DNA of 64,000 nucleotides, taken from Xestospongia bergquistia. Its lineage: Eukaryota > Porifera > Demospongiae > Haplosclerida > Petrosiidae. Below the pieces are notes generated by a model. That model made no database searches. It saw nothing but the letters and a program-made list of their open reading frames with translations, and was not told the DNA's origin. Within the stretch, counting starts at the first letter, position 1. Each line of letters starts with the position of its first letter. Below are positions 43,066 to 58,000 of the stretch, piece by piece. The position numbers and the translations under genes were made by a program. The stretch is from NCBI GenBank assembly GCA_963965975.1, contig OZ014411.1:19868446-19932445 (forward strand), read 5' to 3'.

Positions 43066-46000
43066 ATGGGCGTTCACTTGTTTATTCTCACGTACCTGCT
43101 TTTCGTTGGCATACATCAATGTTTGGGGCAAGTCGAATTTATTTACGCAGTGGGCGATTCTTACTCAGAAATTAACGAAGAACAACCAGTTGGAACACTC
43201 GTAATAGATTTGGACGTACAATATGACAATAGTTTTGGTATTCCTCAAGATGAAAGCACTGGTCTTTATTCGTTTGTATCAGGCTTTGATGAGTCATACT
43301 TCACACTTAATTTTAATACTGGTGAAATTAGGAATGCTGTTTTACTAGACAGAGATGCTGATAATGCCACAACACAATTTACAATACAAATTAAGTTTAC
43401 TAGCAACGCAGACTCTACAATTTTTGGTATTCAAGTAATTCAAATAACTTTACTTGACATCAATGATAATGAACCTATTTTCACTCAGTCTTTGTATAGT
43501 GTTACTGTCCCTGAAAACCAACCACCTGGTTCATCATTTTATCATGTTCTTGCAAATGACAGTGATCAAGTACAATCACAGCAACAGGTTGTCGATGAAA
43601 ACCTGGTAATTATCTATACTATTAGTAATGGTCGTGTTATTTATTCCATTATTGCTGGTAATGAACAGGGACACTTCACCATTCATCCTGATGATGGTAC
43701 ACTGTCCATAGCAATGTCTGCAAATTTAGATGTTGATACAATCAACTTTTACAACTTGACTATCAAAGCAGAAGATGGTGGTGGATTGAATGACACGTCA
43801 CTTGTTCTAATTATGATAATTGACTCTAATGATAATTCACCTGCTATCCATTATCCTTCGAGTTTTAGTCTTACTTTTTATGAAGACATATCACCTGAGT
43901 TGGTCATCGTAGAATCAATGAATGCAACTGATGATGACTCGGGTTTAAATGCAGCAATAACATTTGCTATTGTCAGTGGTGATGTTACAAACAGTTTCTT
44001 TATTAACTCTTCTACAGGACAAGTTATCATGACAGACAACCTCGATCGTGAAGCTGGTAACCCTATCATACTGACTTTAGCTGCTATAGACCAAGGCATA
44101 CCACCATTATCAGACACCATAACTGTTACTATCACCTTACTTGATATAAACGATAGTCCACCAGTATTCACAGAAAATGTCTATGAATTTCTTGTTGATG
44201 AGAGTGCAAATATTGGTGTTACTGTTGGACAAGTTGAAGCTATTGATCTTGATGCAGGACAAAATGGTACTGTATTTTATAGCATTATTAATAATACTCA
44301 CGATTTTGAGATTAACAATGTAACAGGAGATATAGTAACAGCTGCAACATTAGACAGAGAAACTATTGCATTCTACTTACTTCTCATCCAAGCTATTGAT
44401 AATCCTGCTAATGTTACACTTACTTTTACCAGTACTGCTCTTGTTAACATCACAGTCAATGATGTCAACGATAACCCACCTATGTGGGCTCAAAGTGAAT
44501 ACTCTGTTGGTATTTTAGAAACTGAATCCATTGGATATATTCTCACAAATCTTCAAGCAACAGATGCAGACATTGGTACTAATGCAGAACTTCGATATGA
44601 GTTTTTCCAGTCAACTGACTCAACTTTTGCTATTGATCCTATAACAGGGAATGTTACAGTCAACAAAGTACTAGACTTTAGTACCAAGTCATCATATACT
44701 TATACTGTGCGTACTTTTGATAATGGTATTATTATTTTGGATGCTACAACTCAATTATTGATTACAATACACACTCCAAATATAAAGGCTCCTAAGTTCA
44801 AGATCAAGGCATATAATGAAACTATTAAAGAAACTACTTCCATTGGTACTATAGTTTTAAATGTTACTGCTATAGACAATGATCCAGGACTAATAGGAGA
44901 ATTACATTATCGAATTCCAGTGGAATGGCAGTTTGGTGGTGCTGGATCATTTGACGTAGATGCTGACACTGGTGCAATATTTGTCAATGACACATTGGAT
45001 TATGATTACAGGTAAGTCACATCTTTTAGACGTACAGCATCAATAATTACTTAGTAAGTAAATGATTTATGTATTTAAGTTTCTAGAAACTATCATTAAC
45101 TAATCTAATCATGTATACAATGTATCTTATTTCAAATGATGTCTTTTTTCTTTATTCACAGTGGTGATGACAATTCCATTTTCTTTGAAGTTGAAGCATA
45201 TGATGGTGGTTTTCCAGAGCCACTAACAGCTAGAACCAATATTACTATATTCTTGCTTAACACAAATGATGAGTCACCAATGATTGTTACAGTTTTTCCA
45301 AACCTACCAACCATACCGGAAAACATGAATCCTGGTGTTGATTTTGCTAACCTGTCTGACTTTACTATAGATCCAGATCCTGGTGACGGTGGTCTATTTA
45401 ACTTTTCGTTGCTCCAAATTTTTGATGATGATCCCTCAAACTCATCATTTAACCTTACATCAACAGGAATGTTAACAGCACTCAAAATATTTGATCGAGA
45501 AGCTCGACCAGAAGGCTTTATTTTATTGGTTGTAACAACTGATTTTGGTAGTCCCACTCAGTCTCGTACTAATAATGTGACAGTTGCTATTGGTGATGAG
45601 AATGACAACACACCATTCTTTGAAGAAGTTGGAATAGCTGAAGCTTATGAATTTGTACCAGCTGGTCAAGTGGTACTACAAAACTACACTGCCGTTGATC
45701 ATGACATTGGAACAAATGCTTTGTTAGTCTATGCTATTACCGATGGCAATATTGAGAACAGATTTACTATTGACAGTAGTACAGGTACAATTACTACAGC
45801 TAAAGTATTGAATAAAACAGAAGAACGCTATTACAACTTAACTATCATGGCAATGGATAGTGGTATAATACCATTATATGGATATGGTCAAGTACATATT
45901 ACAGTACTAGATGCAAATGATAATGCACCAGTATTCATTGAGCCACTCACTACCACACTCAGAGAAGACTCTAGTATTGGCTCCATATTTTATACATTAA

Positions 46001-49000
46001 ATGTCACTGATTCTGACGAAGGTACTAACTCATATATTGCCTATTTCTTTGCTCCAAATACAACAACCAATTTCACTTATTTTGATAACTTAACAAACAC
46101 AACTATCACAAGATTTTCCTTAAACAGTTCAACAGGTGCTCTAAGAATCGAAGACGTGTTTGACAGGGAGATTGAAGAATCATATGAATTAACAATTATA
46201 GCTATTGATATGGGAATGGTTCCTATATCACTCACTTCAACAGCCACTATCATAGTCAATATTGAAGATGTTAATGATAATATACCCTTATTTGCCAACG
46301 ACTCGTATTTCTTTAATGTCACAGAAAATGAGATAGTCGGCACTCCATTAGGATATGTATATGGTACAGATGATGATGCTACATACCCTAACAATAAAGT
46401 AGTGTTTTCATTGTTTGGTAACAGGAGTGATGCTTTAGCTGTTAATTCAGAATCTGGTCTAATATATGTTAATGGTACTGTAGATTGGGAAGAAGGATCT
46501 GAATTTACAATTGCTGTCGTTGTCAGTGATCTGGGAGAGCCTTCTTTATCATCACAAGTTAATTTAACTGTCTATATTGATGACATTAATGACAGAGCTC
46601 CAGAATGGAACATTACATCACTTAATATCTCAGTTCATGAAAACCTTCCTCCAGGTGCTTCTGCTGGTCGTATACAAGCTATCGATCCTGACAGTGAAGG
46701 TAATAGCTCTCTTGTTGTATATAGTATTGTAATGGACTTCAGTGACAAACATTTTGCGTTAAACTCAACTACAGGTGAAGTTACAACATTAAAAACATTC
46801 AACAGAGAGGCTAGAGATCTGTATGATTTTGTTGTTGTGGCTACAGACCATGGCTACAATCCACTTTCATCATCTGCAATTGTTTATATTGAGATCTTAG
46901 ATGACAATGACCATGACCCTTATTTCCTTCATTCTACATTTAGTGGTAGCATTTCAGAAAATGCTGACATTGGAACGTCTGTTTTACAGGTGTATGCTGA
47001 TGATGAAGATATTGGTAGTAATGGTGATCTGATATATTCAATATCTACAACAGAGTTACCGTTCTACATCAATGTCACTACTGGAGTTGTGTATGTAAAG
47101 TCTCAACTTGACTTTGAAACTACACCATATTATGAATTCACTGTTAGAGTTAACGATAGTGGTGTGTTGTCAAGGGAATCAACAAGTACTGTCTATATCA
47201 CTCTCATTGACTACAATGATAACAATCCAGTGTTTGAATCGACTGAATATTCCATTACATTTGTTGAGAATATAGCTGTTGGAACAGTACTATTGAAAGT
47301 AAATGCATCTGATGTTGATCAAGGAGATAACTCAAGAATTGAGTACATACTAGTTGAAAGTGATGGTAGCAGTTATTTTGGAATCGATAATGATACTGGT
47401 GTCATTTTTACAATTGCTTTTATAGATAGAGAAGACGCCGGTGATAGCATAAATCTCACAATTATAGCTAATAACTCTAATTCTGACAAAGAACAATATA
47501 CAACTGTTCCTGTCTTTATCAATATTCTGGACCTAAATGACCAAGCACCAACTTTTAACTCGACAATTACAGTCAATGTTCCTGAAAATACTTCGGTAGG
47601 ATCTGTTGTATATACATTGTTACCTAAAGATGGTGATGAAGGACTCAATGGTACTATAACATACCAAGTTATAAATGGTGATGTAGATGAGTTTGACTTG
47701 AATAGCACTACTGGAATGATTAAGTTATTAACACCACTTAACTATGAAGGACAGAGATATTACTACTTAACTATTAATGCTACAGATATGGGAGAAGTAC
47801 CACTTTCCAACTATACATCACTTATATTTGAAGTAATTGATAGCAATGATCATTCACCAGAATTAGCTGCATCATCTTATTTTGTCACCATCAGCTACAC
47901 AGAAGACATTGGAACAAAGATATTAAGTCTATCAGCTAGCGACCGTGATACCAGTGCAAATGATGCTATTCAATATAGCATAGTACCAAGTGAATTTAGC
48001 GGTCTGTTTTCCATATCAAGTTCAACAGGATCTATTTTCACTGATCAATCACTTACTAGTTATCAAGGTATGTTACTCAATTTAACAGTACAGGCAACAG
48101 ATGGAGAACACAATGGTATTGCTACAGTGTCTGTTCACATCAGAGGATCAACAGTTCCAGTGTTTACAAAGAAATCCTACACAGTGTCTATACCTGAAGA
48201 TCATGATGCAAGTGTAAGTGTTGTTGACTTATATTCAAATGCAAGTCCTGCTAAGTCTACCAATGTGTTCATGTTAGTTGGTGGCAATGATGATAATGCT
48301 TTTACTTTATTAGCTAATGGAAAGCTATTTGTTGTGACTTCCAAGTTAGATTATGAATCAAAAGCACACTATCAACTGTCTATATCAGTGACAGAGTCTA
48401 ATATTACTGCATATACTATTTTAAATGTATTAGTGACTGATGTCAATGAGTTTATACCAATTTTTCCATTGACTTTGTATTATGCTCCTGTCTCTGAAAC
48501 CACCCCACGAAGGCAACAATTCTTCAGACTCATTGCTACAGATGATGACAGACTTTCTCCAGCAAATACAATTCGATATTCTATTGCTTCAGGCAATGAA
48601 GCCAATATCTTTTATCTTGATTCTATCTCTGGAGAATTAAGTCTTGAAAGAGTCTTAAACTACAATACAGACAACCACAACTACACTCTTAATATAACAG
48701 CTGCTAATTCACTTTCCTCACCTTATTACTCCTCATCAACAATTGTCAATGTAGAGCTAATGGATGGTAATGGCCATACACCATCCTTCAGTTCATTCTT
48801 TTATAATGCAATATTATATGAAGATACAGCTATTGGAACACCCATTGATGTGGTTGTCACTGCTTTCGATGATGATTTTGGATCTGATGGCACCATTATT
48901 TATGGGTTGCTAGGAGATCACAGAAACTATGACTTTGAAATTAATCCTATTACTGGGAACATCACTGTAGGTCCAGGTGGTCTTGATTATGAACGGCATG

Positions 49001-52000
49001 CTCTCTATACCTTACGAGCTGTTGCTAGCGATGGTGGTGTTCCACAACGATCTGCTACTGCTGTAATCAGTGTAACAGTTATTGATATAAATGATAACAG
49101 TCCAATATGGGAAGCAAACTACTATAATGTAACTGTGATGGAGAATATCACTATTGGTACTGAGATCATACAAGTAGAAGCAACAGACTTGGATCCAGTC
49201 ACTTTTACAGATGATGGTGAAGGCAATAAAATGTTAAGCAACAAAAATGGCTACATAACATACTCCATAACAGATGGGGATCCATTATCACAGTTTTATA
49301 TCCATCCCGAGAGTGGTTTCATTTCTGTACAAGCTTCTCTTGACCGAGAACGTTACAGTAATTACACTCTACTCCTCAATGCTACAGATGGTGGTGGACT
49401 CTATGCAAATGCTATTCTATTTATTAAGGTATTAGATATCAATGATGTAATACCTCACATTATTTCAGCGCCAGCTGCTACAATTCCAGAAGATGCAGAA
49501 AATGGTACATTTATTATTAAAGTTTTGGCCACAGATGAAGACCCCTTGCCGTATTCAGAGATCATTTATAGCATAGTCTCAGGAAATCTCAATGACACTT
49601 TCTTCATTAATACAACAACAGGTGAACTCTTCTTGAACAATTTAATAGACAGAGAAGAACAGAGCTACTACAATCTCACAATTGAAGCAGTTGATAATGG
49701 TCTTATATCACTTACTGGCTTTAGTACACTTTTGATTAATGTCCTAGACATTAATGACCATACCCCAACGTTTGACAAGAATTCATACACAGCTGATGTA
49801 TTTGAAAATCAGTTAATTGGTGTCGATATACTTCAAATAAATGCTACTGATCGAGACTATAAAGAAAATGGTACAGTTTTGTATTCAATAATTTCTGGAA
49901 ATGATATGGGACTTTTTGAGATTGAAAGTGAAACAGGATTGATAACGGTAGCAGAAGATATTGATTTTGAAATTGTCAAATACCAAATTCTAATAGTAGA
50001 AGCCTCTGACAGCAGTCATATTGACACAAGACTTTCAAATACAGTTAACATTACAATATCCATCTTGGATAGAAACGATAATGCTCCTCTTTTTTCTCAA
50101 GAGAGTTATGTGGCTACTGTGTTTGAAGATGGACAACCTGGTGATGTCATTATTTCAATTAATGCATCTGATATTGACTCTGGAAGCAATGCTGAAATAT
50201 CATACTCCTTATTTTACAATGGTGACATTGATGCAGAGACTAGTTTCATAATTAACAGTACATTTGGGTCTGTTAGTTTATCATCGACACCATCATTGGA
50301 TCGAGAACTGAAGAGAAATTTTACTCTCTATGTCAATGCTACAGATAATGGCAGTCCACCAATGAAATCGTCAGTGGAATTAATAGTTATTATTGAAGAT
50401 ACAAATGATAATGCTCCAGTTTTTACTTCACTTTTCTTTGAAGGCAGTGTAGTTGAGAATCTTCCACCTGGTCAAAGTATTGTGACTATTGAAGCAACAG
50501 ATGCTGACATTGGCACAAATGGAATTATACAATACTCCATTAATCCTTTAGTATTAAATTTGTCTCAATGTCAGTCACATTGTATCAATGGTTTTTCTCT
50601 TTGTTCTATTTTTTTCAACTCAGAAGACAATCGAGGCAGTTTCAATCAATTATTGAATGAGTCATTTGAAATTGATATTTCCACTGGACTTTTACTGTCT
50701 TCTGTGTCATTAGATCGAGAGTTGGTTCAAACATACGTTTTATTAGTGACTGCAACAGACAATGGTATCCCCCCACTCTCTGCTTCCACTTGTGTCTTTA
50801 TAAATATCACTGATACTAACGATGAAATCCCTGTTTTTAATGACACTCTCTACCAAGTAACAGTACCTGAAAATGCTGCTAGTAATTATTTAGTAACAAC
50901 TATCCAAGCTTACGATCGTGATGAAGGAGAGAATAAAGTCCTAACATACTCACTTACTGATGGCTCTGGTTATTTCACAATTCATCCTAATTATGGAGAG
51001 ATCAGAGCATTAACTTCTTTTGATAGAGAGAATCAAGATACATACAACATCACAGTCTTAGCAAGAGATGGTGGTAGTCCAATGAATACCGGAACCACTA
51101 CTGTAGTGGTTACAATAACAGATGAAAATGACGTTCCGCCTACTTTTGACCTGTCACACTATACCACTTCGATACCAGAGAATGCTTTGGTTAACTCATT
51201 AGTTACCACAGTTACAGCTTTTGATGCTGATATTGGAATCAACAGCAAAGTAATATACAAACTTATTTCTGTATTACCACAACCACACTTCACAATCAAT
51301 TCGACAACAGGAGACATATTTAATTATCAAATGCTAGACAGAGAAGCTATAGAAATATATAATCTCATAATAATGGCTGAAGACAATGGTATAAACCCTC
51401 TGAACTCCACTGCATTACTGACTATCAATGTGACAGATATAAATGATAACCCACCGCTCTTTACACAAGATATATACAATATGTCCATATTTGAAAATTT
51501 GATACTAGAAAGTGCACTTGTTGTTGTTGAAGCAAATGACATTGACATTGGAACAAATGCAGATATATACTACAACATAGTAAGCATTAATCCTTCATTA
51601 GAAGGATTTACTGTTAATACTACAAATGGAGAGTTATATTTGAATAGAGAACTTGATGCTGAATTAACATCAACACTGACTATTGTTGTTCAAGCTGACA
51701 ATGGAGAAGCAAGTCCTTACCAATACACTAATACTACCATTTTTGTGCAAGTTTTAGATGTAAATGACAATGCACCACAGTTTGAGTTCTCTGAGTACGT
51801 AGTACCAATATCAGAATTAGCCAGCAATGGTAGCCATGTTATTCAGTTAAATGCAACTGACAGTGATATTACTGTTGCAAACACTGTTCTTACATATTCA
51901 ATCATCTCTGACAACACATCATTTGCCATTAATGAAACAACTGGTCTCATCTTTGTCGATGGCTTATTAGACAGTGAAGACATGCCTGTGCACTTGCTAG

Positions 52001-55000
52001 AAGTCCTAGTCATAGACAGTGGTGTTCCTTCTTTGAATACTACAGTTACTGTTACTGTCATACTTCAAAATGCTAACGACAACCGTCCAGTCTTTCAACA
52101 TTTTAATTATTCATTTACTATTGTTGAAAATCAGCCAGATGGAACATACTTTGGACAAGTTTTTGCAACTGATGCAGACCTTGACAACATCACTTACCAA
52201 ATCTCGGACGATACAATAAATAGCACATACTTTCAGATTGACTCTATATCTGGTGAACTTTATTCCAATATCAGCTTTGATAGAGAACTTGAGTCTATTT
52301 ATACCCTCACAATACAAGCTATTGATGATTTTTTACTCGGCACAAGTTCAGAAGTGGATGTTACAGTTGAAATTCTTGATGAAAATGATAACCATCCTGA
52401 ATTTTCGCAGGATATCTACCATATATCCTTGTTAGAGAACACAACAATAAGTTCTGAGTTGTTTTTACCCAATGTGTCAGACTATGATGTTGGCAACAAC
52501 AGCACAGTAGTATTCTCTCTAAGCCCTACCATTGACTCTGCATTTTTCAGTATCAATGCAACATCAGGATTACTGGCTCTAGAACAAGAATTTGACCGAG
52601 AGTCTCAAGATATGTTTACAATTACAATCATTGCTACCGATGATGGTATTCCAGTACTTAATAGCAGTGCTGAAGTGATAATACAAATTTTAGATATTAA
52701 CGATAACACTCCTGTTTTCAACCAGTCCATTTATAAAGCAGCATTATTTGAAAATAGTAACCATGGAACTGAAATATTGACTGTGTATGCAAGTGATAAC
52801 GATATTGATGAAAATGCACAGCTGTCATTCTCAATCTCAGAAGAAGTTTATAACATATTCACAATCAATGCTAGTACTGGTCTTTTGATGCTAGTTGGTG
52901 ATTTAGACTATGAGAAGACTCACAACTATTCCTTTGATGTCACGGTCACAGACCATGGTAATCCACCTCTGTCATCAACAGCAAACATATTGATAACTGT
53001 ACTGGACTTAAATGATAACTCACCATACTTTGAACAAGAGTTATACCAACTGTTTGTAGAAGAGAATTCCATCTTAAATTTACCTATTTTTACAGTTCCA
53101 GGTATTGATATTGATGACACAGTTAATAGTGAATTACGTTACACTATTTTAAGTGGTAACATTGGGTTCAAATTTGACCTTGAAGAAACCACTGGAGTAC
53201 TATCTGTCAGTGATTATATTGATAGAGAATTGACTACTGACTTTTTCTTAACAGTTAGAGTAGTTGATTTAGGAATACCTCAGTATACAGCTACCACTAC
53301 CCTCAATATTAATGTTATAGACATCAATGATCACAGTCCTCACTTCTCTGATAACATACTGTCAGTTTCAATACCAGAAAATACACCTCATGGCACTATC
53401 ATTTTTGAATTACAGGCCACAGATGATGATATAGGATCAAACGCCAAATTGTCTTATGAAATTATTGATGGCGATAGTGATCGTTATCCATTTTATGTTG
53501 AAAACTTTACTGGACATGTTGTTGTCAATGGAAGTCTTGATATAGAATCTGTACCAATATACTCACTCTCTCTCTTTGTTCATGATAATGGTGATATCAG
53601 ACGATATGATACAGCAGTTCTTACTATTTTGTTACAAGATATCAACGAACATTCTCCACAATACTTCATACATAGCTACACCTTAAACATAACAGAGGAA
53701 ACTGCTATTGGTACTCCCATTGCTTACCTGATAGCTATGGATTTGGACAATAACAATGATGAGTCTGTGTTATACACGATTTCTACTTCTAATACAAACA
53801 ATTTTGCAATCACTGAAGCAGGTACTCTGTATGTCTATCAGATATTAAATGTTGGTAGTTTTCATCTCACTATCAATGCAAGTGATAGTGTTTTCACAAG
53901 ACAAATCACAGTTGACATTACAGTACATTCACAATCTTATACAGGACCACTATTTCAGTATCCAACCTATTACTATGAAATATCAGAAGCTACCCACATC
54001 AATGCAACTGTTGGATCAGTCTCACTGTCTTCTAAGGTTGACCTACTTGCATTTGTTACACCTGATCAGAACCATTCTAACATTGCAGCTGATCACTTCA
54101 AAATTAATAACAATGGGTCCATTATCCTCATCGATCAACTAGATTTTGAGACCTCACCATATTATGTACTCAATCTTCAAGCAACATCCTCTTTAGGTCA
54201 GACAGTGTATACAATCATAACAATCTTGGTTATTGACTATAATGATCATCCACCATTGTTTTCCAGCTCTGAATTTACCATATTTCTTTCAGAGCTTACC
54301 CCTCCTGGCACATCTATCATTACATTACAAACCTATGACCTTGATTCTCCAGGAATCAATAGTGACACAAGAATACAGTTAGTAGAAGGAAATGAAACAT
54401 TCTCGTTAAATGAGTACACTAAGGTTGTCTCATTGACACAACCTCTAGATAGAGAATTAGAAGACACACTTATAGTTACTGTTAATGCTACAAACTACCT
54501 TGCTTCACCTTTGCTATATAGTATGGTAACAATTCATATTACAGTGGCAGATGAGAATGACAATGATCCTCACTTCAGTGAGATATTTTATTCTACAAAT
54601 GTCTTTGAAACAACTCCTATAGACACTGAAGTTGCTGTCACAGAAGCTACAGATATTGATGAAGGCAGTAATGCAAAGTTGGTGTATTCTATTACATACC
54701 AGAGCTCTCCTGGAGCATTTGATATTAATCATAACAATGGTAGTGTCTACAGTAAAACAAGCTTTGATGGCATGGAAGGATCTTTATTTACAGTATCAAT
54801 CATGGTGGCTGATCACGGATCTCCTATTCCTCGTGTAGATACAACAATTTTGTTTGTGACAGTCTTCAAAGATAACTTAGAGGCACCTGTGTTTAGTCAA
54901 CCTGATGGCTATGCTCTCTCTATTGATGAGACTCAGCCTGTTGGTAGTTCTGTTTTACAAGTATCTGCTTTAGATCCAGAATATAACACCAGTGCTGTAT

Positions 55001-58000
55001 ACTACTCAATGCAGTCCAACTTATTACTGCCATTCACTATTTCTCCTACATCTGGTGTCATAACAATATTAAAGAAACTCAATTACAACACTAACAACTT
55101 TTACTCTATCTCCCTTTCTGCAACAGACTTTGGCAACCCACCTAAATCCACAACAACTCAACTTAATATCACAATTATTGACATTAACAACCATAGCCCT
55201 GTCTTTGATGCTATTACCTATTTTATTAATATTACTGAAAATGTACCAAGTGGGATACCCGTGTTACAAGTACATGCTACTGATGTTGATGCTGCTAGTA
55301 TACTATATAAAATCACAGTTAATCATCTGCTAAATGGTATTAATGCATTCAATATCAATGAAACAACAGGAGAGATAGTTATTGCTACACCAATTAATAG
55401 AGAAGTGTCTCCTACTATAGAGCTATTAATATCAGCCATTGACACTGGTTATTCAATACAGCGATCTACAAGTGTTCCTGTAATTATTGATGTTAATGAC
55501 ATCAATGATGAGACTCCTATTTTCAACCAATCAGAATACAATGTTGACATTATTCGTCTCCTGCCACCTGGTCAACAGGTTATCGCTGTATATGCATATG
55601 ACACAGACATATTGAGTGATACGTTAATATATAACATATCATTTCAGTCAATACCTGGATTGTTTACCATTGATGCTACTACTGGAGTAATTACAACTGC
55701 ATACACTGTGCCAGAAGATGTGTTGAATTCCACTAACATCAGTGTAACAGTACATGATGGTGTTCAGACATCAACTGTAATTGTTAACGTCAATGCTGTT
55801 GATGATGGAACATTCTGTGAAGGTATGGTTTACTTTTGACAATACATTGTTATCTTTATTCAGTTGTGTCAAAGAATCTTTTTTATTGACAGGTGAATTT
55901 TGTACTATTGTAGCACCAAGGTTGTTACAATGCAACTACATTATACCTTCAAATCCAATATGTAAACCTTACTGCACCAATGATAAAGTAAGTATTGTTG
56001 TGATTTTAACTCTTAGCATTTTCGGTACATACTTTATAGTATATGAAATGTCAATTATGACCAATAATGTTATACACTATCTAGTATGAACTAATATAGT
56101 TAGCTCAGATAACAATGGTCAGGTTTCAAAATGTTTCAATTGTTTCAACAGGAACTATCTCAAAAGACATGGCTGTGTCTGTCATACTCCTGTCTCAATA
56201 GCGAGCAGGTAAATGAACTTACCACTTATTTCCCATAAATTTAATCATGTTAAGTTTTAATTATTACATGAACATTCAGTTATTGTAGTAACTTCTTTCC
56301 TACACTTTAGTTACCATGTGTCATTAACAAAGAATGTCTTCCACAAGAAATGGCATGTGCTGGAATTTGTCCTATAGGAAAATCTGTTTGTCCTACTACT
56401 AATATATGTTATGCTCTAAGTAATGAACAACCATGTGATGTCAACACTTGCCTCAATGGTCAAACACTGATTCAAAGATCAAATGGAACACGATATTGTG
56501 TACCATCATCGAGTCTTCCCATCCAAGGTCAAATATGCAATACAAGTGATGTAATTTACTGTGAAGAATTAAATGTCTGCTCTAATTTGACAGCCCCTCA
56601 TTTATGCCAGGCCTGTCCTGATGGTTTAATTGCTTGCTCTGATACAAAGGAATGTGTCACAGATTCTCAGCTTTGTTGTGGCTATGATGCTGACTTTTGC
56701 CAATTATTAAGTAAATGTTTACCTACTGATGAAATATGTCAATTACCAAACATTGCTCCAATAATTCCTTCTCCTCTAATTTATATCGACAGTATAGATC
56801 AGTATAATTCTGCTCAGCCACCCTACAAAGGACATATGGTCGGTATTATACTTGGTAATAACAGTATTGCTGTCGATGAACAAAATGAAGAAATTAGCAT
56901 AGCAATAACAGACATTTCAAATACATCACAGGATTTGGGTGAATGGCAATATGCTCTTTGTCATAGCTCTTTCTCTGTTTGTACAACTTGCTTACATTTA
57001 TCAACACCTTGGATAAAAATAACTAATGTATCTGATGACAATGCACTCTATCTTCCTAACACTGCTTGTTTACGTTTCTGGAGAAAATCAATAGAAGTTG
57101 AAGGAGCTGTTTGGTTAAGTGGTAAACTTTGGGATGGTAATACTAATGGATACTTAAGCAATTCCACAACTCTCGTGAGATATCAACAACCATACCATAA
57201 CACTACATTGACTTATAGTACCAATGGACCAATCAGTCAAAACTCCACATTATTACTTTCCCTGTTACTTCCACTCACTGAGCCACCCACTCTCAGTTCA
57301 GATGCTCCTTTGACACTAACAGCTATAGATGAAGACGTTCCACTTGAACACAACCTTGGTGACAGGATTGACAAATTGGTCTTGTCAGTCTCCACTGACT
57401 ATCTACTACAACTTTCAGAGTCTAAAATACAAGGACTTCCTGACAGTAATATCGGGTTGTCTTATGAAGAATTGATACCCACATTTATCAAAGATGAATA
57501 TTATAACAATGCTACAAAAACTAATGTAATTAGAAAGCAGCGTCTACAAACCTTAAGCAGTGGACAAGGGACTGGAGTAGCTGTTTCGTTACTTTCCTTA
57601 AACAGCCCTTGGCAAGTCTCAGTTAATGGTGATCCACAACTCTTTGTTTACATAAATGACATCCTCTCTTCCACTGACCAATTATTACTACTTAATACAT
57701 CTTCCCTCATTCGGTTTTTGCCATCTTCAAATTTTCATGGCACAGAGAGGCTTGGAGTTAGGGCCTGGGATGGAGTCATTCCAGATTCATCTGCACAATT
57801 GACAGTGCACAATTCATTGACATATGTATCTAGTTTAGATGCTTTGGGCTTATATCATGCAAACACTCAACAATATGTCAAAGTCAGTGTCAATAGTATC
57901 CCTGATGTCCCTACAATAATTCAAACCACTACAACATTACCACCATTACCTTACATATTGGAATATCATCATGAGCGACTCTTCACTGTCTTAGTTGGTC

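Noticed and set aside
45156-45557. Antisense frames beneath the giant cadherin exon (also 46077-46394, 47373-47708 and others)
   Set aside because: Shadow frames opposite a coding exon with strong cadherin repeats; no splice or start context.
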